64,000 nt of DNA from COMBO-56-21 sp038852315 (GCA_038852315.1 JAWCKF010000005.1:1-64000), one strand, 5' to 3'. Shown: positions 22,999 to 32,029, counted from the stretch's first letter. Notes: generated by a model from the sequence alone, not told the origin. A program made the numbers and translations.

Positions 22999-23937
22999 TC
23001 ACGCTCTGATCGCTGCGTTCTTCCTCCCCGAGCATCCCTCTACGAACGCAACAGCCATCCTTGGCGTGTTGTGGTGGTAGCCCACTTGTCCGTCGTTCGT
23101 CACCATGATGATACCACCGTACCCAGAGACCCTCCTATGCAGCACACCGATGGCCGAGGCGCAGGCACTGCTCGGGTCGTGGGATTCTTCCAGCAGGTCC
23201 AATGCTGTCTTGGAGAGGAGGACTGACATTATCTTCTCCCCCCATCCAGTGGCTGACACCGCACCGACTTCGTCGTCCGCATATGCTCCGGATCCTATCA
23301 GCGGGGAGTCGCCCACTCTCCCGGGAAGCTTCCTAGGAATGCCGCCGGTGGAAGTGGCAGCCGCAACGTGTCCGTCTCGGTCCAATGCGCATGCGCCGAC
23401 CGTGTCGGCGCCTTGGCCTGCGAAGTGCTCTCTCGTCCTCAGTACACCTGTCCGGAGGAACTCACGATAGTCCTCGAGCTCCCTCCCGACCAGAAGCTCT
23501 TCCTCGCTGCATCTTCTGAACCCCTGCTCCAGGGCAAAGTCAGTGGCACCTTCGCCGACCAGCATTGCGAAGGATGTCCTCTCCATGATCTTCCTGGCGA
23601 CTTGAACGGGGTGAAGGACATGCTGTATGGCTGCGACCGCGCCTGACTTGAGCGTCGAACCGTCCATGATCATCGCGTCCATCTCTACCTTGCCGCGCTG
23701 GTTCAGAACGGAGCCGCGTCCAGCATCGAAGACGGGCTCATCCTCAAGCAGAGAAACAGCTTGCTCAACCGCATCCAGGGCGGTGCCACCGGCCATCAGA
23801 ACTTCGTATCCGAGTTCAGCAGCTCTTCTACAACCGTCGATGTGATCCTGAACCTGGTCATCGGGTATGTCCCACGCACCGCCGTGGACTATTACCGAAG
23901 GCTTCGTGCCGAGGGAGATGTGCTGCCGGTTCTTCAG
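22999..23937 (-). CDS. Isoaspartyl peptidase/L-asparaginase (Ntn hydrolase), apparent CTG start
   Basis: Plant-type asparaginase family of 312 residues. The N-terminal motif SVIVHGGAWDIPDDQ and the ALDAVEQAVSLLEDEP and FDAGRGSVLN blocks are present. The autocleavage site is GADTVGACALD with the nucleophile Thr, followed by AAATSTGG. The enzyme removes isoaspartyl dipeptides or asparagine amide. No ATG, GTG or TTG lies in frame before VIVHGG; the first internal Met (23796) would delete that motif. CTG at 23937 starts 1 nt after the upstream stop (TGAGCTG), behind GGTGGAG, so coupled CTG initiation is likely. The stretch is otherwise intact. Confidence 0.85.
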   Translation of the reverse strand: MKNRQHISLGTKPSVIVHGGAWDIPDDQVQDHIDGCRRAAELGYEVLMAGGTALDAVEQAVSLLEDEPVFDAGRGSVLNQRGKVEMDAMIMDGSTLKSGAVAAIQHVLHPVQVARKIMERTSFAMLVGEGATDFALEQGFRRCSEEELLVGRELEDYREFLRTGVLRTREHFAGQGADTVGACALDRDGHVAAATSTGGIPRKLPGRVGDSPLIGSGAYADDEVGAVSATGWGEKIMSVLLSKTALDLLEESHDPSSACASAIGVLHRRVSGYGGIIMVTNDGQVGYHHNTPRMAVAFVEGCSGRKNAAIRA

Positions 23938-23938
23938 C

Positions 23939-24199
23939 TCACTCCACCAACTTGAATACCTTGTCGTGCGGTCTTGCTCTTTCTTTCACCTTTATGCCGA
24001 CGGACTGACCGACCGTGGCTGTCTGGATAGGCTTCCGGTCTATCTCCATCGATTCTATCTTCTGCTCGAAGTTCGTAGTCGCGCCCCTTACCCTTATCGT
24101 GTCCCCGATGGACAGCGAGCCGGAGGTGATGTCGACCGCTATGACGCTGGGCTTCGCGAAGAATATCGTCACCGTCCCAACCTGCACCTCTTCCGCCAT
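23939..24199 (-). CDS. Translation elongation factor-like beta-barrel protein (EF-Tu domain 2 type)
   Basis: An 86-residue protein matching the second domain of EF-Tu/SelB: VGTVTIFFAKPSVIAVDI, then LSIGDTIRVRGATTNFEQKI and TATVGQSVGIKVKERARPHD. Such stand-alone domains are found next to U32 peptidases or in small archaeal operons; the role is unknown. The start at 24199 is near-leaderless from the minus-strand TATA CCATAAATAG at about 24232-24241. It is the first gene of an operon with the isoaspartyl peptidase, 1 nt apart. Confidence 0.85.
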   Translation of the reverse strand: MAEEVQVGTVTIFFAKPSVIAVDITSGSLSIGDTIRVRGATTNFEQKIESMEIDRKPIQTATVGQSVGIKVKERARPHDKVFKLVE

Positions 24200-24380
24200 A
24201 TTGATTCCCCGCCAATCGAATCGCCTTTCCGCTATTTATGGGCTGTCGGTGCATCTTCGATGAGAGCTGGAGCCTTGGCGGGATTGCTCCTGCCACGACG
24301 AGCAGATTGCACGACAACTTATATTAGGAGGGAGCGTTTCACTCATCTTGCCCCTATGGGCCAGATTCGGTGACTGTGAG

Positions 24381-25706
24381 ATGCTAGAAGCATCATCAAG
24401 GACTAGGAGGAAGCCCGTGGTCAAGAGGTACGCCACGCCGCCCAGGTTCGCGGGGGAGATGCTCAGCGTCCTCACTGACGTCATGTCCGTGGAGAGCCTC
24501 GATACCGTTCTGCAGAAGATAGCTGAGACGATTGCCGAGCTGTTCTCGATGCGTACGCTCGTGATAGGCGTGCTGGAGGAACACGAGCGTGTGTTCCGCG
24601 TTAGGGCCGCTTATGGGTACGACCCAGAGAGGGAGAGGAAGATCAAGAAGTTCACTTACACCTACGAGCGATTGCAGAAGGACATGGACGAGAAGTACAA
24701 GGTCGCCGAGGACGTGTACTTCATACGGCCGTCACCTGCAGAGTTCATCAAAGGAGAAGAACCGTTCTATCAGAACCTGGCCAACATAACCAAGCCCAGG
24801 ACAGACCCCTCCGTGTGGCATGAGCTGGACTACTTCAGGTTCATCTTCCGTGATCGCACGGGCAGGCCGATTGGTTTTCTGGAGCTCAACGATTCGATGA
24901 ACGATAGAATACCTGACATGGCTACGATTGAGGCTATGCAGATATTCTCGAAGCTGGCGGGCGTGGCGATAGAGAACGCCAGGCTGTTCCAGCAGCAGGT
25001 CGAAGCAGCAAAACGATCTATGTTCCTGAGCGACATAATCGCGCACGACATAAACAACTACAACCAGGCCGTAACGAGCTACCTGCAGCTGGCCACAGCA
25101 AGCAAAGGCGTTCCGGCAAAGGTGGCCAACTACCTGGAGAGGGCGTCGGCCGCCGCGTGGAGTATCAGCGAGACGATACAGCGGGCCAACAAACTTGTCA
25201 CAATCGAGCAGGAGGGTGCTAAGAACCTGGGGCCGGTCGAGCTGGGCCAGGTTCTCAAGGAGAGCGTCGAGGAGGTCAGGAGGACACATGAGGACAGGGA
25301 CTTCGAGATAGACCTCAAGCTAGGCAACCACAGATACTTCATAATGGGAAACGAGCTGGCTAACGAGATTTTTGTGAACATCATAAGCAACGCCATCGAC
25401 TACGACCCACACGAGAAGGCCAAAGTCGAGATCAGCATAGGCGAGTTCACTGTTGAGCCCAGGAAGTATTGGTGCGTGTCTGTGGCCGACAACGGCATCG
25501 GCATACCGGATTCAAAGAAGAACGTGGTTTTCGGCCGCTTCTCGGGGGGCGAGGACACGGGACCAGGAAGCGGCTTGGGCCTGTCGATAGTTCGTGCCGT
25601 GGTTGAGGCCTATCACGGCATGGTGTGGGTTGAGGACCGTGTGCCCGGCGACCCTTCGAAGGGCAGCGTGTTTCGTGTGGCACTACCCATGACATCAGGC
25701 AAGTGA
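24381..25706 (+). CDS. GAF-domain sensor histidine kinase (soluble)
   Basis: About 441 residues with no membrane segment. A GAF-like sensor domain (about residues 30-215) ends in the block WHELDYFRFIF, IGFLELND and VAIENARLF, which recurs in the kinase at 42.4 kb. The H-box is IIAHDINNYNQAVTSYLQL (phospho-His in AHD). The ATP-binding domain has NEIFVNIISNAIDYDPHE (N box), VADNGIGIP (G1) and GSGLGLSIV (G2), all intact. ATG 24381 follows GGTGA at a good distance; TTG 24348 is the alternative and suits a TATA at about 24319. No receiver is adjacent; the partner is unknown. Confidence 0.85.
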   Translation: MLEASSRTRRKPVVKRYATPPRFAGEMLSVLTDVMSVESLDTVLQKIAETIAELFSMRTLVIGVLEEHERVFRVRAAYGYDPERERKIKKFTYTYERLQKDMDEKYKVAEDVYFIRPSPAEFIKGEEPFYQNLANITKPRTDPSVWHELDYFRFIFRDRTGRPIGFLELNDSMNDRIPDMATIEAMQIFSKLAGVAIENARLFQQQVEAAKRSMFLSDIIAHDINNYNQAVTSYLQLATASKGVPAKVANYLERASAAAWSISETIQRANKLVTIEQEGAKNLGPVELGQVLKESVEEVRRTHEDRDFEIDLKLGNHRYFIMGNELANEIFVNIISNAIDYDPHEKAKVEISIGEFTVEPRKYWCVSVADNGIGIPDSKKNVVFGRFSGGEDTGPGSGLGLSIVRAVVEAYHGMVWVEDRVPGDPSKGSVFRVALPMTSGK

Positions 25707-25717
25707 TGTGGGTCGAC

Positions 25718-26476
25718 ATGAGGTTCAGCGGCAAGGTAGTCCTCATAACCGGTGGCACCGAAGGGATGGGATTCGCTACCGCAGAACTGTTCCTGAGAGA
25801 GGGCGCGAAGGTCGTCATAACTGGGCGGTCGGCCGAAAAAGGTGCTAGAGCGTTGAGAATGCTGAGGCGCTACGGCGAGGTAGCCTTCGTGAGGGGGGAC
25901 GTATCTAGGGCACGGGATGCGAGGCGCATGGTGGAGGCCACGGTGAAGCGTTTCGGGAGGCTCGATGTTCTTTTCAACAACGCAGGAGTCTATCTCGAGA
26001 AGAGGGCGGAGGACACGACTGAGGAGGAATGGGACAGGGTCATCGACATCAACCTGAAGGGCACCTTCCTGGTGTCGAAGTACGCAGTCCCCCATATGAA
26101 AAGGCAGGGTGGCGGCGTGATCATCAACAACTCCTCCGACGCAGGCCTGATAGGGAACAAGTCGTGTCCTGCCTACTGCGCGTCTAAGGGCGGTATCACC
26201 ATAATGACGAAAGCGATGGCGCTCGACTACGCCAAGGACAACATACGCGTGAACTGTGTGAACCCTGCAATAATCGAGACGCCCATGCTGATGAGAGAGG
26301 TGAGGCGGGCCAAGGACCCACGGGCATACATGCGTGAGAGCCGCGAAACTCAGCCGATGGGCAGGATAGGAAGGCCGGAGGAAGTCGCCAAGGCCGTGCT
26401 TTTCCTGGCATCAGAAGAAGCATCTTTCGTCACAGGCGCCGCACTCTCGGTTGACGGCGGCACGACGGCGCAGTGA
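25718..26476 (+). CDS. Short-chain dehydrogenase/reductase
   Basis: Classical SDR of ~252 residues. Rossmann motif VLITGGTEGMGFATA (TGxxxGxG), NNAGV, the catalytic Ser in INNSSDAGL, the YCASK motif (Tyr and Lys), and the C-terminal SVDGG. It oxidises or reduces a hydroxyl or keto compound with NAD(P)H; substrate unknown. The upstream kinase gene ends in TGA at 25704-25706, and ATG 25718 is preceded by GTGATGTGGG. A second SDR at 33.2 kb shares the same layout and length. Possibly a recent paralogue. Confidence 0.87.
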   Translation: MRFSGKVVLITGGTEGMGFATAELFLREGAKVVITGRSAEKGARALRMLRRYGEVAFVRGDVSRARDARRMVEATVKRFGRLDVLFNNAGVYLEKRAEDTTEEEWDRVIDINLKGTFLVSKYAVPHMKRQGGGVIINNSSDAGLIGNKSCPAYCASKGGITIMTKAMALDYAKDNIRVNCVNPAIIETPMLMREVRRAKDPRAYMRESRETQPMGRIGRPEEVAKAVLFLASEEASFVTGAALSVDGGTTAQ

Positions 26477-26616
26477 GTCCTCGGCCATAGTGAATCTCTG
26501 CTCCGGGGACTTCGTTATGCGGACGTTGGTCAATCTTCTCGCCGGGCATCGATGATTCAAAGTTCGCCGACATACCTATATCCGTTCAATCATTCATCAA
26601 CGGAGGAGCGACCAAA

Positions 26617-27141
26617 ATGAGCAAAGAAGATGCCGTCAGCATACTGACGGATGCAGTGGAGATGGAGTTCCAGGGCAGGCAGTTCTACGAGGACGTCGCA
26701 ACCAGAGCAAAGCATCCCCGCACCCGGGCCGTGTTCTCCAGCCTCGCGAACCATGAGCGGAGGCATGCTGAGGTGATAGCCGAGGAGCTTGCGAGAATCA
26801 AGGAGGGGAAGGAATGGAAGTCGTTGGACGAACTGCGCTCTTCCTTGGGCGGGCATCCCAGGCTCTCCGTGTTCGAGGAGCCGCGCTTCAGGAGGCTCGA
26901 GTTCGACCCAGCCGCGGGCGAGATCGAAGCTCTTAAGCTTGGAATAGAGGTCGAGAAAAAATCGATCGACTACTACAGGAATGCGGGTGCGCGGTCTCTA
27001 GAGCCCAAGGCGAGGGAGGTGTTCAACTGGCTGGTCGGTCAGGAAGCCGGCCATTTGATCATTCTGGAGGCCGAGTACGAGTATCGGTCGAACCCAGGGT
27101 ATTACTACGACAACATGGAATTCAGTCTCGAGGTGATGTGA
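26617..27141 (+). CDS. Rubrerythrin-like ferritin-fold protein
   Basis: A 174-residue four-helix diiron protein. Each half carries E and ExxH ligands: AVEMEFQGRQFYEDVA with NHERRHAEVI, and IEVEKKSIDYYRNAG with VGQEAGHLIIL. In rubrerythrins these bind the di-iron site that reduces peroxide. It lacks the C-terminal rubredoxin Cys domain; a separate rubredoxin gene lies ~1.1 kb away. GGAGGAGCGACC precedes the ATG, and TATA-like CCTATATCC lies at about 26573-26582. Role in oxidative stress is from family knowledge. Confidence 0.85.
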   Translation: MSKEDAVSILTDAVEMEFQGRQFYEDVATRAKHPRTRAVFSSLANHERRHAEVIAEELARIKEGKEWKSLDELRSSLGGHPRLSVFEEPRFRRLEFDPAAGEIEALKLGIEVEKKSIDYYRNAGARSLEPKAREVFNWLVGQEAGHLIILEAEYEYRSNPGYYYDNMEFSLEVM

Positions 27142-27147
27142 TGCACC

Positions 27148-28191
27148 TCAGAGCGAGCCCGACCTGATTGATTCGACAATGAGGAGCATGTCAGAGAAGA
27201 CCGCATAGGCGGTCTGGTCGACAGTGGGTTCGGACTCGACGATGGTCAGCTCTCCCATGAGGTCAGTACGAATCGTCAGCGCGCTCGATGTGCCATCGAT
27301 GCTCCAGAACTGGCTCCCCGGTCCGACCTCCTCTGGCGCGACCCTGAGCGCGATGCCGGTATCGAGCCGTCGCGCCGTCGCGACGAGCTTGATCTTCCTC
27401 CCACTTCTCGACGCTCTGACTAGGTCGTCAGCGGTCAGGTCTCGGATGCCGCGCCTGTCCACCTGCCTCGGCGTCATGTCGGCATCCATGAGCACGTTCG
27501 CGAGCGCGGTGATCTTCGCGGCCGCGTCCCAGCCATCGATGTCGAGCGATGGGTCAGCCTCCGCAAAACCGCGCTGCTGAGCGGTTTTGATGGCTTCGTC
27601 CATGCCCCTTCCCCTTGACATCTCCGTGAGGACGAAGTTCGATGTGCTGTTGAGTATGCCAGCAAGGCCGAGTATCTCGCAGCCGGGGAGGGTCTTCTCC
27701 ACCAGGCTGAACACAGGTGCGCCGTCCATGACCGTGCCCTCAAACCTGAAGTGTACGCCCTTCGAGCGCGCGAGGTTCCTCAGGGAGCGGTACGAGAAGG
27801 CTATTGGCCCCTTGTTGGCCGTGACAACGTCCATGCCATGCTCCATGGCGGTCCTGATGTGGTTGATTGCCGGCTGACCGGACTCTATGTTCAGCGTCGA
27901 CAGCTCTATCATCAGGTCCGCATCGCAATCAGAGATGATTTCCTCAGCTGACTTGTCCGTGGCCTCAGGACCGTACCCCGCAAGTCCCCCGTGTCGGCTC
28001 ATCAACTCTAAACATCTCTGAAGATCGAGCGGAGTCTTGGAGACAAGCGACCCTCTGTGTCGTGTGGATATCGCAAGAATCTCTGCATCAAGCCCGCGGT
28101 TCTTGAGCAGCCAGTTCCTTTTCGATAGGAGCAGTCTAGCGAATGCCTGACCGACGTTTCCAAACCCAACGAGCGCAACCCTGAGGATCAT
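27148..28191 (-). CDS. hom: Homoserine dehydrogenase
   Basis: About 347 residues. NAD(P)-binding GFGNVGQAFARLL, the TANKGP loop (VVTANKGPIA), the conserved FEGTVMDGAPVF and LAGILNSTSNFVLTEM, and EADPSLDIDGWDAAAK with the catalytic Lys/Asp region. It reduces aspartate semialdehyde to homoserine, the branch toward threonine and methionine. No ACT domain is attached. ATG 28191 gives the usual N-terminus (MILRVALVGFG); the ORF is open to 28236. It converges with the rubrerythrin gene 6 nt away. Confidence 0.92.
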   Translation of the reverse strand: MILRVALVGFGNVGQAFARLLLSKRNWLLKNRGLDAEILAISTRHRGSLVSKTPLDLQRCLELMSRHGGLAGYGPEATDKSAEEIISDCDADLMIELSTLNIESGQPAINHIRTAMEHGMDVVTANKGPIAFSYRSLRNLARSKGVHFRFEGTVMDGAPVFSLVEKTLPGCEILGLAGILNSTSNFVLTEMSRGRGMDEAIKTAQQRGFAEADPSLDIDGWDAAAKITALANVLMDADMTPRQVDRRGIRDLTADDLVRASRSGRKIKLVATARRLDTGIALRVAPEEVGPGSQFWSIDGTSSALTIRTDLMGELTIVESEPTVDQTAYAVFSDMLLIVESIRSGSL

Positions 28192-28273
28192 TTCGGCCAT
28201 CTCTTGCAGAGCATCGACCCGCAAGAAGATGTACAATGCGGGATTCAGCCCTGTGGAGCGGAATGCATTTCAC

Positions 28274-28432
28274 TCAGAGCTTTGTGAACTCTTCCTTGCC
28301 CGCTCCGCATTCGGGGCAGGTCCAATCATCAGGGAGGTCCTCGAAAGAGGTGCCTGGGGGGATGTTCTGGGTCGGGTCTCCTACGGCCGGGTCATACACA
28401 TATCCGCACACATTGCATTGGTACTTGTCCAT
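28274..28432 (-). CDS. Rubredoxin
   Basis: A 52-residue electron carrier. The two Cys loops are CNVCGYVYD near the N-terminus and CPECGAGKE near the C-terminus, with the intervening PGTSFEDLPDDWTCP typical of rubredoxin. One Fe(Cys)4 site transfers electrons to rubrerythrin-type peroxidases or oxygen reductases. The start at 28432 has GGAGAGAG about 9 nt upstream. It was too short for standard ORF listing. It stands next to homoserine dehydrogenase and close to the rubrerythrin-like gene, and upstream of the divergent sdh operon. Confidence 0.93.
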   Translation of the reverse strand: MDKYQCNVCGYVYDPAVGDPTQNIPPGTSFEDLPDDWTCPECGAGKEEFTKL

Positions 28433-28690
28433 GCGTTACACTCTCTCCAGCGGTATCCAGTTGTGGGTACATTACCATGTCGGGCCTCACTCTCTTTTCC
28501 TTCGGACGCTCAGGACGCGCAAGAATCTGTCCTTTCTCCTCCAAACTGGCTGACTCCGAGGGTCTCTTCCGAAGAGAAGAGGCTTCAAAATCCTTCAGGC
28601 CGGCACGACGAGTTTCGAAATTCGGCTCACGATTGTCCTTCGAGTATTGAACCAATGAGGTGGAAAATCGCCTGTTTTTTGTTCGTAGAG

Positions 28691-28756
28691 GAATGCTTAA
28701 GTACATTCTCGATTGTCCAGGGCGCGGGGAACTCGGGAATCCCAGCAAGCATTCCC
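28691..28756 (+). promoter_or_regulatory. sdh promoter region with inverted repeats
   Basis: GAATG-CTTAAGTA-CATTC at 28691-28708 is a palindrome overlapping the likely TATA box, 88-105 nt before sdhC. A second inverted repeat, GGGAAT-N10-ATTCCC, lies at 28735-28756 in the leader. Both are placed where a repressor or activator would act. The remaining stretch from 28433 contains no convincing gene. Confidence 0.4.
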
Positions 28757-28795
28757 GCGGGATGTGCCTGAGATAGTGTCGGGTCAGGTGTTCGG

Positions 28796-29209
28796 ATGAA
28801 GATAAGCAGTTTCAGATGGCTGTTCGGGAGGAACAGCGAGTTCTGGCCAACGAACATGAAGACGGGCATGTGGGCGTGGGTGGGCCACAGGCTCACTGGC
28901 ATTGTCCTGGTCGTCTATGTCTTCATGCACCTGTCGTTCATAACGCAGGCGTCGCTGAGCCACGAGAAGTTTGACAGCCTGATGGAGGTTGTTGCTCAGC
29001 CCATGTTCGTGTTCCTGGACTTCGTGCTGGTGTGCGCTGTGATCTATCACGCGATGAACGGGCTGCGGGTGGTGCTCTTCGACATGGGGATAGGCATCAG
29101 GCGCCAGAAGCTGGTGTTCTGGGTCATGATGGCGATTGCTGCGGCCATGATCGTGGCGGGCTTCTGGGTGCTGTTCGACGCAGGACTGTTCCAGGGAGAG
29201 TGGTTCTGA
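28796..29209 (+). CDS. sdhC: Succinate dehydrogenase membrane subunit, cytochrome b-like
   Basis: A 137-residue membrane anchor of Complex II. Three hydrophobic helices; the first carries the family signature GHRLTGIVLVVYVFMHLSF, with His residues suited to heme b ligation. The second includes AVIYHAMNGLRVVLF. It anchors the flavoprotein and iron-sulphur subunits and helps form the quinone site. It is the first gene of sdhCDAB; the stop overlaps sdhD by 1 nt. A short N-terminal amphipathic part (SSFRWLFGRNSEFW) precedes the first helix. Confidence 0.88.
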   Translation: MKISSFRWLFGRNSEFWPTNMKTGMWAWVGHRLTGIVLVVYVFMHLSFITQASLSHEKFDSLMEVVAQPMFVFLDFVLVCAVIYHAMNGLRVVLFDMGIGIRRQKLVFWVMMAIAAAMIVAGFWVLFDAGLFQGEWF

Positions 29210-29577
29210 TGGGGGAGCAGAGAGTTGCCACCAGCAAGGTCGCGGGCACATGGCCTTGGTTCCTCCAGAGGCTCTCCGGCGTGCTCCTGATCGTGCTCCT
29301 CGGCATCCACATATTCGTCAGCCACTTCTGGCACGTCGGCGAGGACATCACCGTGGACAGTGTGAACGAACGCCTTAGGGAGCTCACCTACATCGTCGTG
29401 GACTATTCTATGCTTGCCTTGGTGCTCTACCACGGGCTGAACGGAACGAGGACGGTGTTGCTCGACTTCGACAGGTTCGCGAAGAGGCGGAAGGGTGTGG
29501 ACGTTGGCCTGACTGTCCTCGGGATAGCGATGATGATCTGGGGCATAGTCATCCTTTGGCCCTTCATCACGGGCTGA
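29209..29577 (+). CDS. sdhD: Succinate dehydrogenase second membrane anchor
   Basis: A 122-residue hydrophobic protein with three helices. It is related to SdhC: LQRLSGVLLIVLLGIHIFVSHFW in helix 1 and LALVLYHGLNGTRTVLLDF at helix 2, with His residues for heme or quinone. The ATG at 29209 shares its first base with the sdhC stop (TGATG), showing coupling. The long upstream frame to 29032 is not used. Next gene sdhA begins 16 nt later. Confidence 0.87.
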   Translation: MGEQRVATSKVAGTWPWFLQRLSGVLLIVLLGIHIFVSHFWHVGEDITVDSVNERLRELTYIVVDYSMLALVLYHGLNGTRTVLLDFDRFAKRRKGVDVGLTVLGIAMMIWGIVILWPFITG

Positions 29578-29592
29578 GGGGGTGAATGAGGC

Positions 29593-31293
29593 ATGATATA
29601 CCACAAGGTTCTGGTCATAGGGGGCGGACTTGCTGGGCTGAGGGCCGCGATAGAGGCAGCGCCCAGGGTCGATACTGCCATTGTAACTCAGGTGCACCCT
29701 GTGAGGTCGCACTCTGGTGCCGCGCAGGGCGGGGTAAACGCGGCGCTGGCCAACAACCCACAGGGGGCTGACGACACACCGGAGAAGCACGCGTTTGACA
29801 CGATTAAGGGCAGCGACTATCTGGCCGATCAGGATGCCGCGGAGCTAATGACTAGGGAGGCACCCGGCTGCATTTACGAGATCGAGCACTGGGGGTGTCC
29901 ATTTTCAAGGACCGATGAGGGCAAGATTGCCCAGAGGCCTTTCGGCGGTGCTGGATTTCCCAGAACTTGCTTCGCTGCCGACAAGACAGGGCAGTACATG
30001 CTCCACACGCTGTGGGAGCGATCCGTCAAGCTGAACATACCGATATACGAGGACAGGGTCCTCGTGGATGTCGTCCTTGAGGGCGACACGTGCAGGGGTG
30101 TGATATGCTGGAATCTGAGGACGGGAGAGCTCGAACCCTTCATGGCCGAGGCGGTCATATTCGCCACCGGTGGGAGCGGCCAGATATACGGGAGGTCGAC
30201 GAACGCACTGATCAGTTCCGGCTCCGCACTCGCGGCAGCGTACAGGCGCGGTGTTCCGCTGAAGGACATGGAGTTCATACAGTTCCATCCGACTTCGCTC
30301 TATGGCACGAACATACTTATGACCGAGGGCGCCCGGGGTGAGGGCGGTTATCTGATAAACGCGCTCGGCGAGAGGTTCATGGCGAGATACGCCCCCAAGG
30401 CTATGGAGCTCGGTCCGCGGGACATCGTGTCCAGGGCGATTCAGACTGAGATCAACGAGGGCAGGGGCATAGACGGCAAGGACTACGTCTATCTCGACCT
30501 GCGTCACCTGGGCAGGGAGAAGATTCTGGAGCGCCTCCCTGGTATCCGTGAACTTGCGATAAACTTCGTCGGCGTGGATCCGATCGAGAAGCCAGTGCCC
30601 ATACAGCCGGGCCAGCACTACACGATGGGCGGCATAGACACGGACATAAACGGAGCCACGAAGTTCAAGGGTCTGTATGCCGCGGGCGAATGCGCTTGCG
30701 TGAGCGTTCATGGGGCCAACAGGCTCGGGGGAAACTCCCTTCTCGACACCGTCGTCTTCGGCAAGATAGCTGGGAGGGTGGCGGCGGACTACGTCCTCGC
30801 CAAGAAGGACCAGAAGCAGGGCGAGGCCGCGATCATGAAGTGTATGAGGGAGACGCGCGCCAGGATAGACGACCTCCTCTCCAGGAACGGCCCGGAGAAC
30901 CATGCTGACATCAGGGCCGAGATGCGTGAAACCATGATCACAAAGGTGGGGATATTCAGAGACAAGAAGCCGATGGAGGAGGCCCTCGCCAAGATAAGGG
31001 AGCTCAAGGAGAGGTACAAGCGCATAACGGTCCAGAACAAGGGAAAGATCTACAACCTCGACCTCATACGCGCGCTCGAGCTGGAGGGCATGCTCGACGT
31101 GGCTGAGGCGATAATCGTCGGGGCCCTCAAGAGGGAGGAGAGCAGAGGAGCGCATTCCAGGCTCGACTTCAAAGAGAGGGACGACGAGAGGTTCCTCAAG
31201 CACACGATTGCGACCTACTCGCCGTCCGGCCCGATCATAACCTATTCGCCGGTCAAGATAACCAAGTACAAACCTGAGGCGAGGAGGTACTGA
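29593..31293 (+). CDS. sdhA: Succinate dehydrogenase/fumarate reductase flavoprotein subunit
   Basis: A 566-residue FAD enzyme that oxidises succinate to fumarate (or the reverse). FAD-binding motif VLVIGGGLAGLRAA; covalent flavin His40 in RSHSGAAQGGVNAAL; the active-site region EFIQFHPTSLYGTN, TEGARGEGGYL and GPRDIVSRAI; and HTMGG equivalent YTMGGI. The C-terminal helical domain ends at YKPEARRY. The catalytic Arg of RxxxRxD regions and the His in FHPT are retained. Electrons pass to SdhB, then the membrane quinone. Whether it runs as dehydrogenase or reductase cannot be read from sequence. Confidence 0.95.
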   Translation: MIYHKVLVIGGGLAGLRAAIEAAPRVDTAIVTQVHPVRSHSGAAQGGVNAALANNPQGADDTPEKHAFDTIKGSDYLADQDAAELMTREAPGCIYEIEHWGCPFSRTDEGKIAQRPFGGAGFPRTCFAADKTGQYMLHTLWERSVKLNIPIYEDRVLVDVVLEGDTCRGVICWNLRTGELEPFMAEAVIFATGGSGQIYGRSTNALISSGSALAAAYRRGVPLKDMEFIQFHPTSLYGTNILMTEGARGEGGYLINALGERFMARYAPKAMELGPRDIVSRAIQTEINEGRGIDGKDYVYLDLRHLGREKILERLPGIRELAINFVGVDPIEKPVPIQPGQHYTMGGIDTDINGATKFKGLYAAGECACVSVHGANRLGGNSLLDTVVFGKIAGRVAADYVLAKKDQKQGEAAIMKCMRETRARIDDLLSRNGPENHADIRAEMRETMITKVGIFRDKKPMEEALAKIRELKERYKRITVQNKGKIYNLDLIRALELEGMLDVAEAIIVGALKREESRGAHSRLDFKERDDERFLKHTIATYSPSGPIITYSPVKITKYKPEARRY

Positions 31294-31294
31294 T

Positions 31295-32029
31295 ATGGCC
31301 GATGGAGAGGTGACGCTGAAGATACAGAGGTTCGACCCTTCCGCGGACACGGAGCCGTACTGGCAGACCTTCAGGATACCGCTCAGACCGGCAATGACCG
31401 TGCTCGACGCGCTGTTCGAGGTGCTCAACCACCACGACGGGACTCTGGCCTTCAGGTTCTGCTGCAGGGCTGGCGTCTGCGGTTCGTGCGCCATGATGAT
31501 TGCAGGCAAGGTCAGGCTGGCGTGCGAGACCCAGATCAGTACTCTGCTGGACAAGGGTGAGATCATGATCAGCCCTCTGCCACACCAGAAGGTGATCAAG
31601 GACCTGGCGGTTGACTACGACCTGTTCTTCAGCAGGATCAAGGCGGTGAAGCCGTACCTGGTTGGCAAGGAGCCATATCCCGAGAAGGAGTACATCCAGA
31701 TGCCCAAAGAGCGCGTGCCGATCAACGAGCCGATAGACTGCATACTCTGCGGCTCGTGCACCAGCGTATGCACGATGGCCTGGCTGAACAAGGAATACCT
31801 CGGACCAGCAGCTTTGCTCAAGTCCTACAGGTTCCTCGTTGACACGCGCGATACGATACCCGACGAGCGTCTGGACATAATCGAGAGCGAGAACGGTGTC
31901 TTCAGGTGCCACACTCAGTTCAACTGTGTCGAGGCCTGCCCGAAGAAGCTCAACCCGACCGAGGCGATACAGAGACAGAAGATCAAGCTCATCAAGAGGA
32001 GGCTCTTCGGAAGACGAAGGAAGGGCTGA
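31295..32029 (+). CDS. sdhB: Succinate dehydrogenase iron-sulphur subunit
   Basis: A 244-residue protein with three Fe-S clusters. The plant-type [2Fe-2S] motif is FCCRAGVCGSC followed by a distant Cys (VRLAC). The [4Fe-4S] motif is CILCGSCTSVC (CxxCxxCxxxC), and the [3Fe-4S] motif is CHTQFNCVEACPK. The protein bridges SdhA and the membrane anchors. Just 1 nt separates its ATG from the sdhA stop. A 6-bp hairpin (ATCACA/TGTGAT, 32039-32071) follows the stop, possibly at the operon end. A basic C-terminus (KRRLFGRRRKG) is present. Confidence 0.94.
   Translation: MADGEVTLKIQRFDPSADTEPYWQTFRIPLRPAMTVLDALFEVLNHHDGTLAFRFCCRAGVCGSCAMMIAGKVRLACETQISTLLDKGEIMISPLPHQKVIKDLAVDYDLFFSRIKAVKPYLVGKEPYPEKEYIQMPKERVPINEPIDCILCGSCTSVCTMAWLNKEYLGPAALLKSYRFLVDTRDTIPDERLDIIESENGVFRCHTQFNCVEACPKKLNPTEAIQRQKIKLIKRRLFGRRRKG

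Noticed and set aside
29905..31599. 564-codon minus-strand ORF
   Set aside because: Antisense to sdhA and sdhB, which have clear catalytic motifs.
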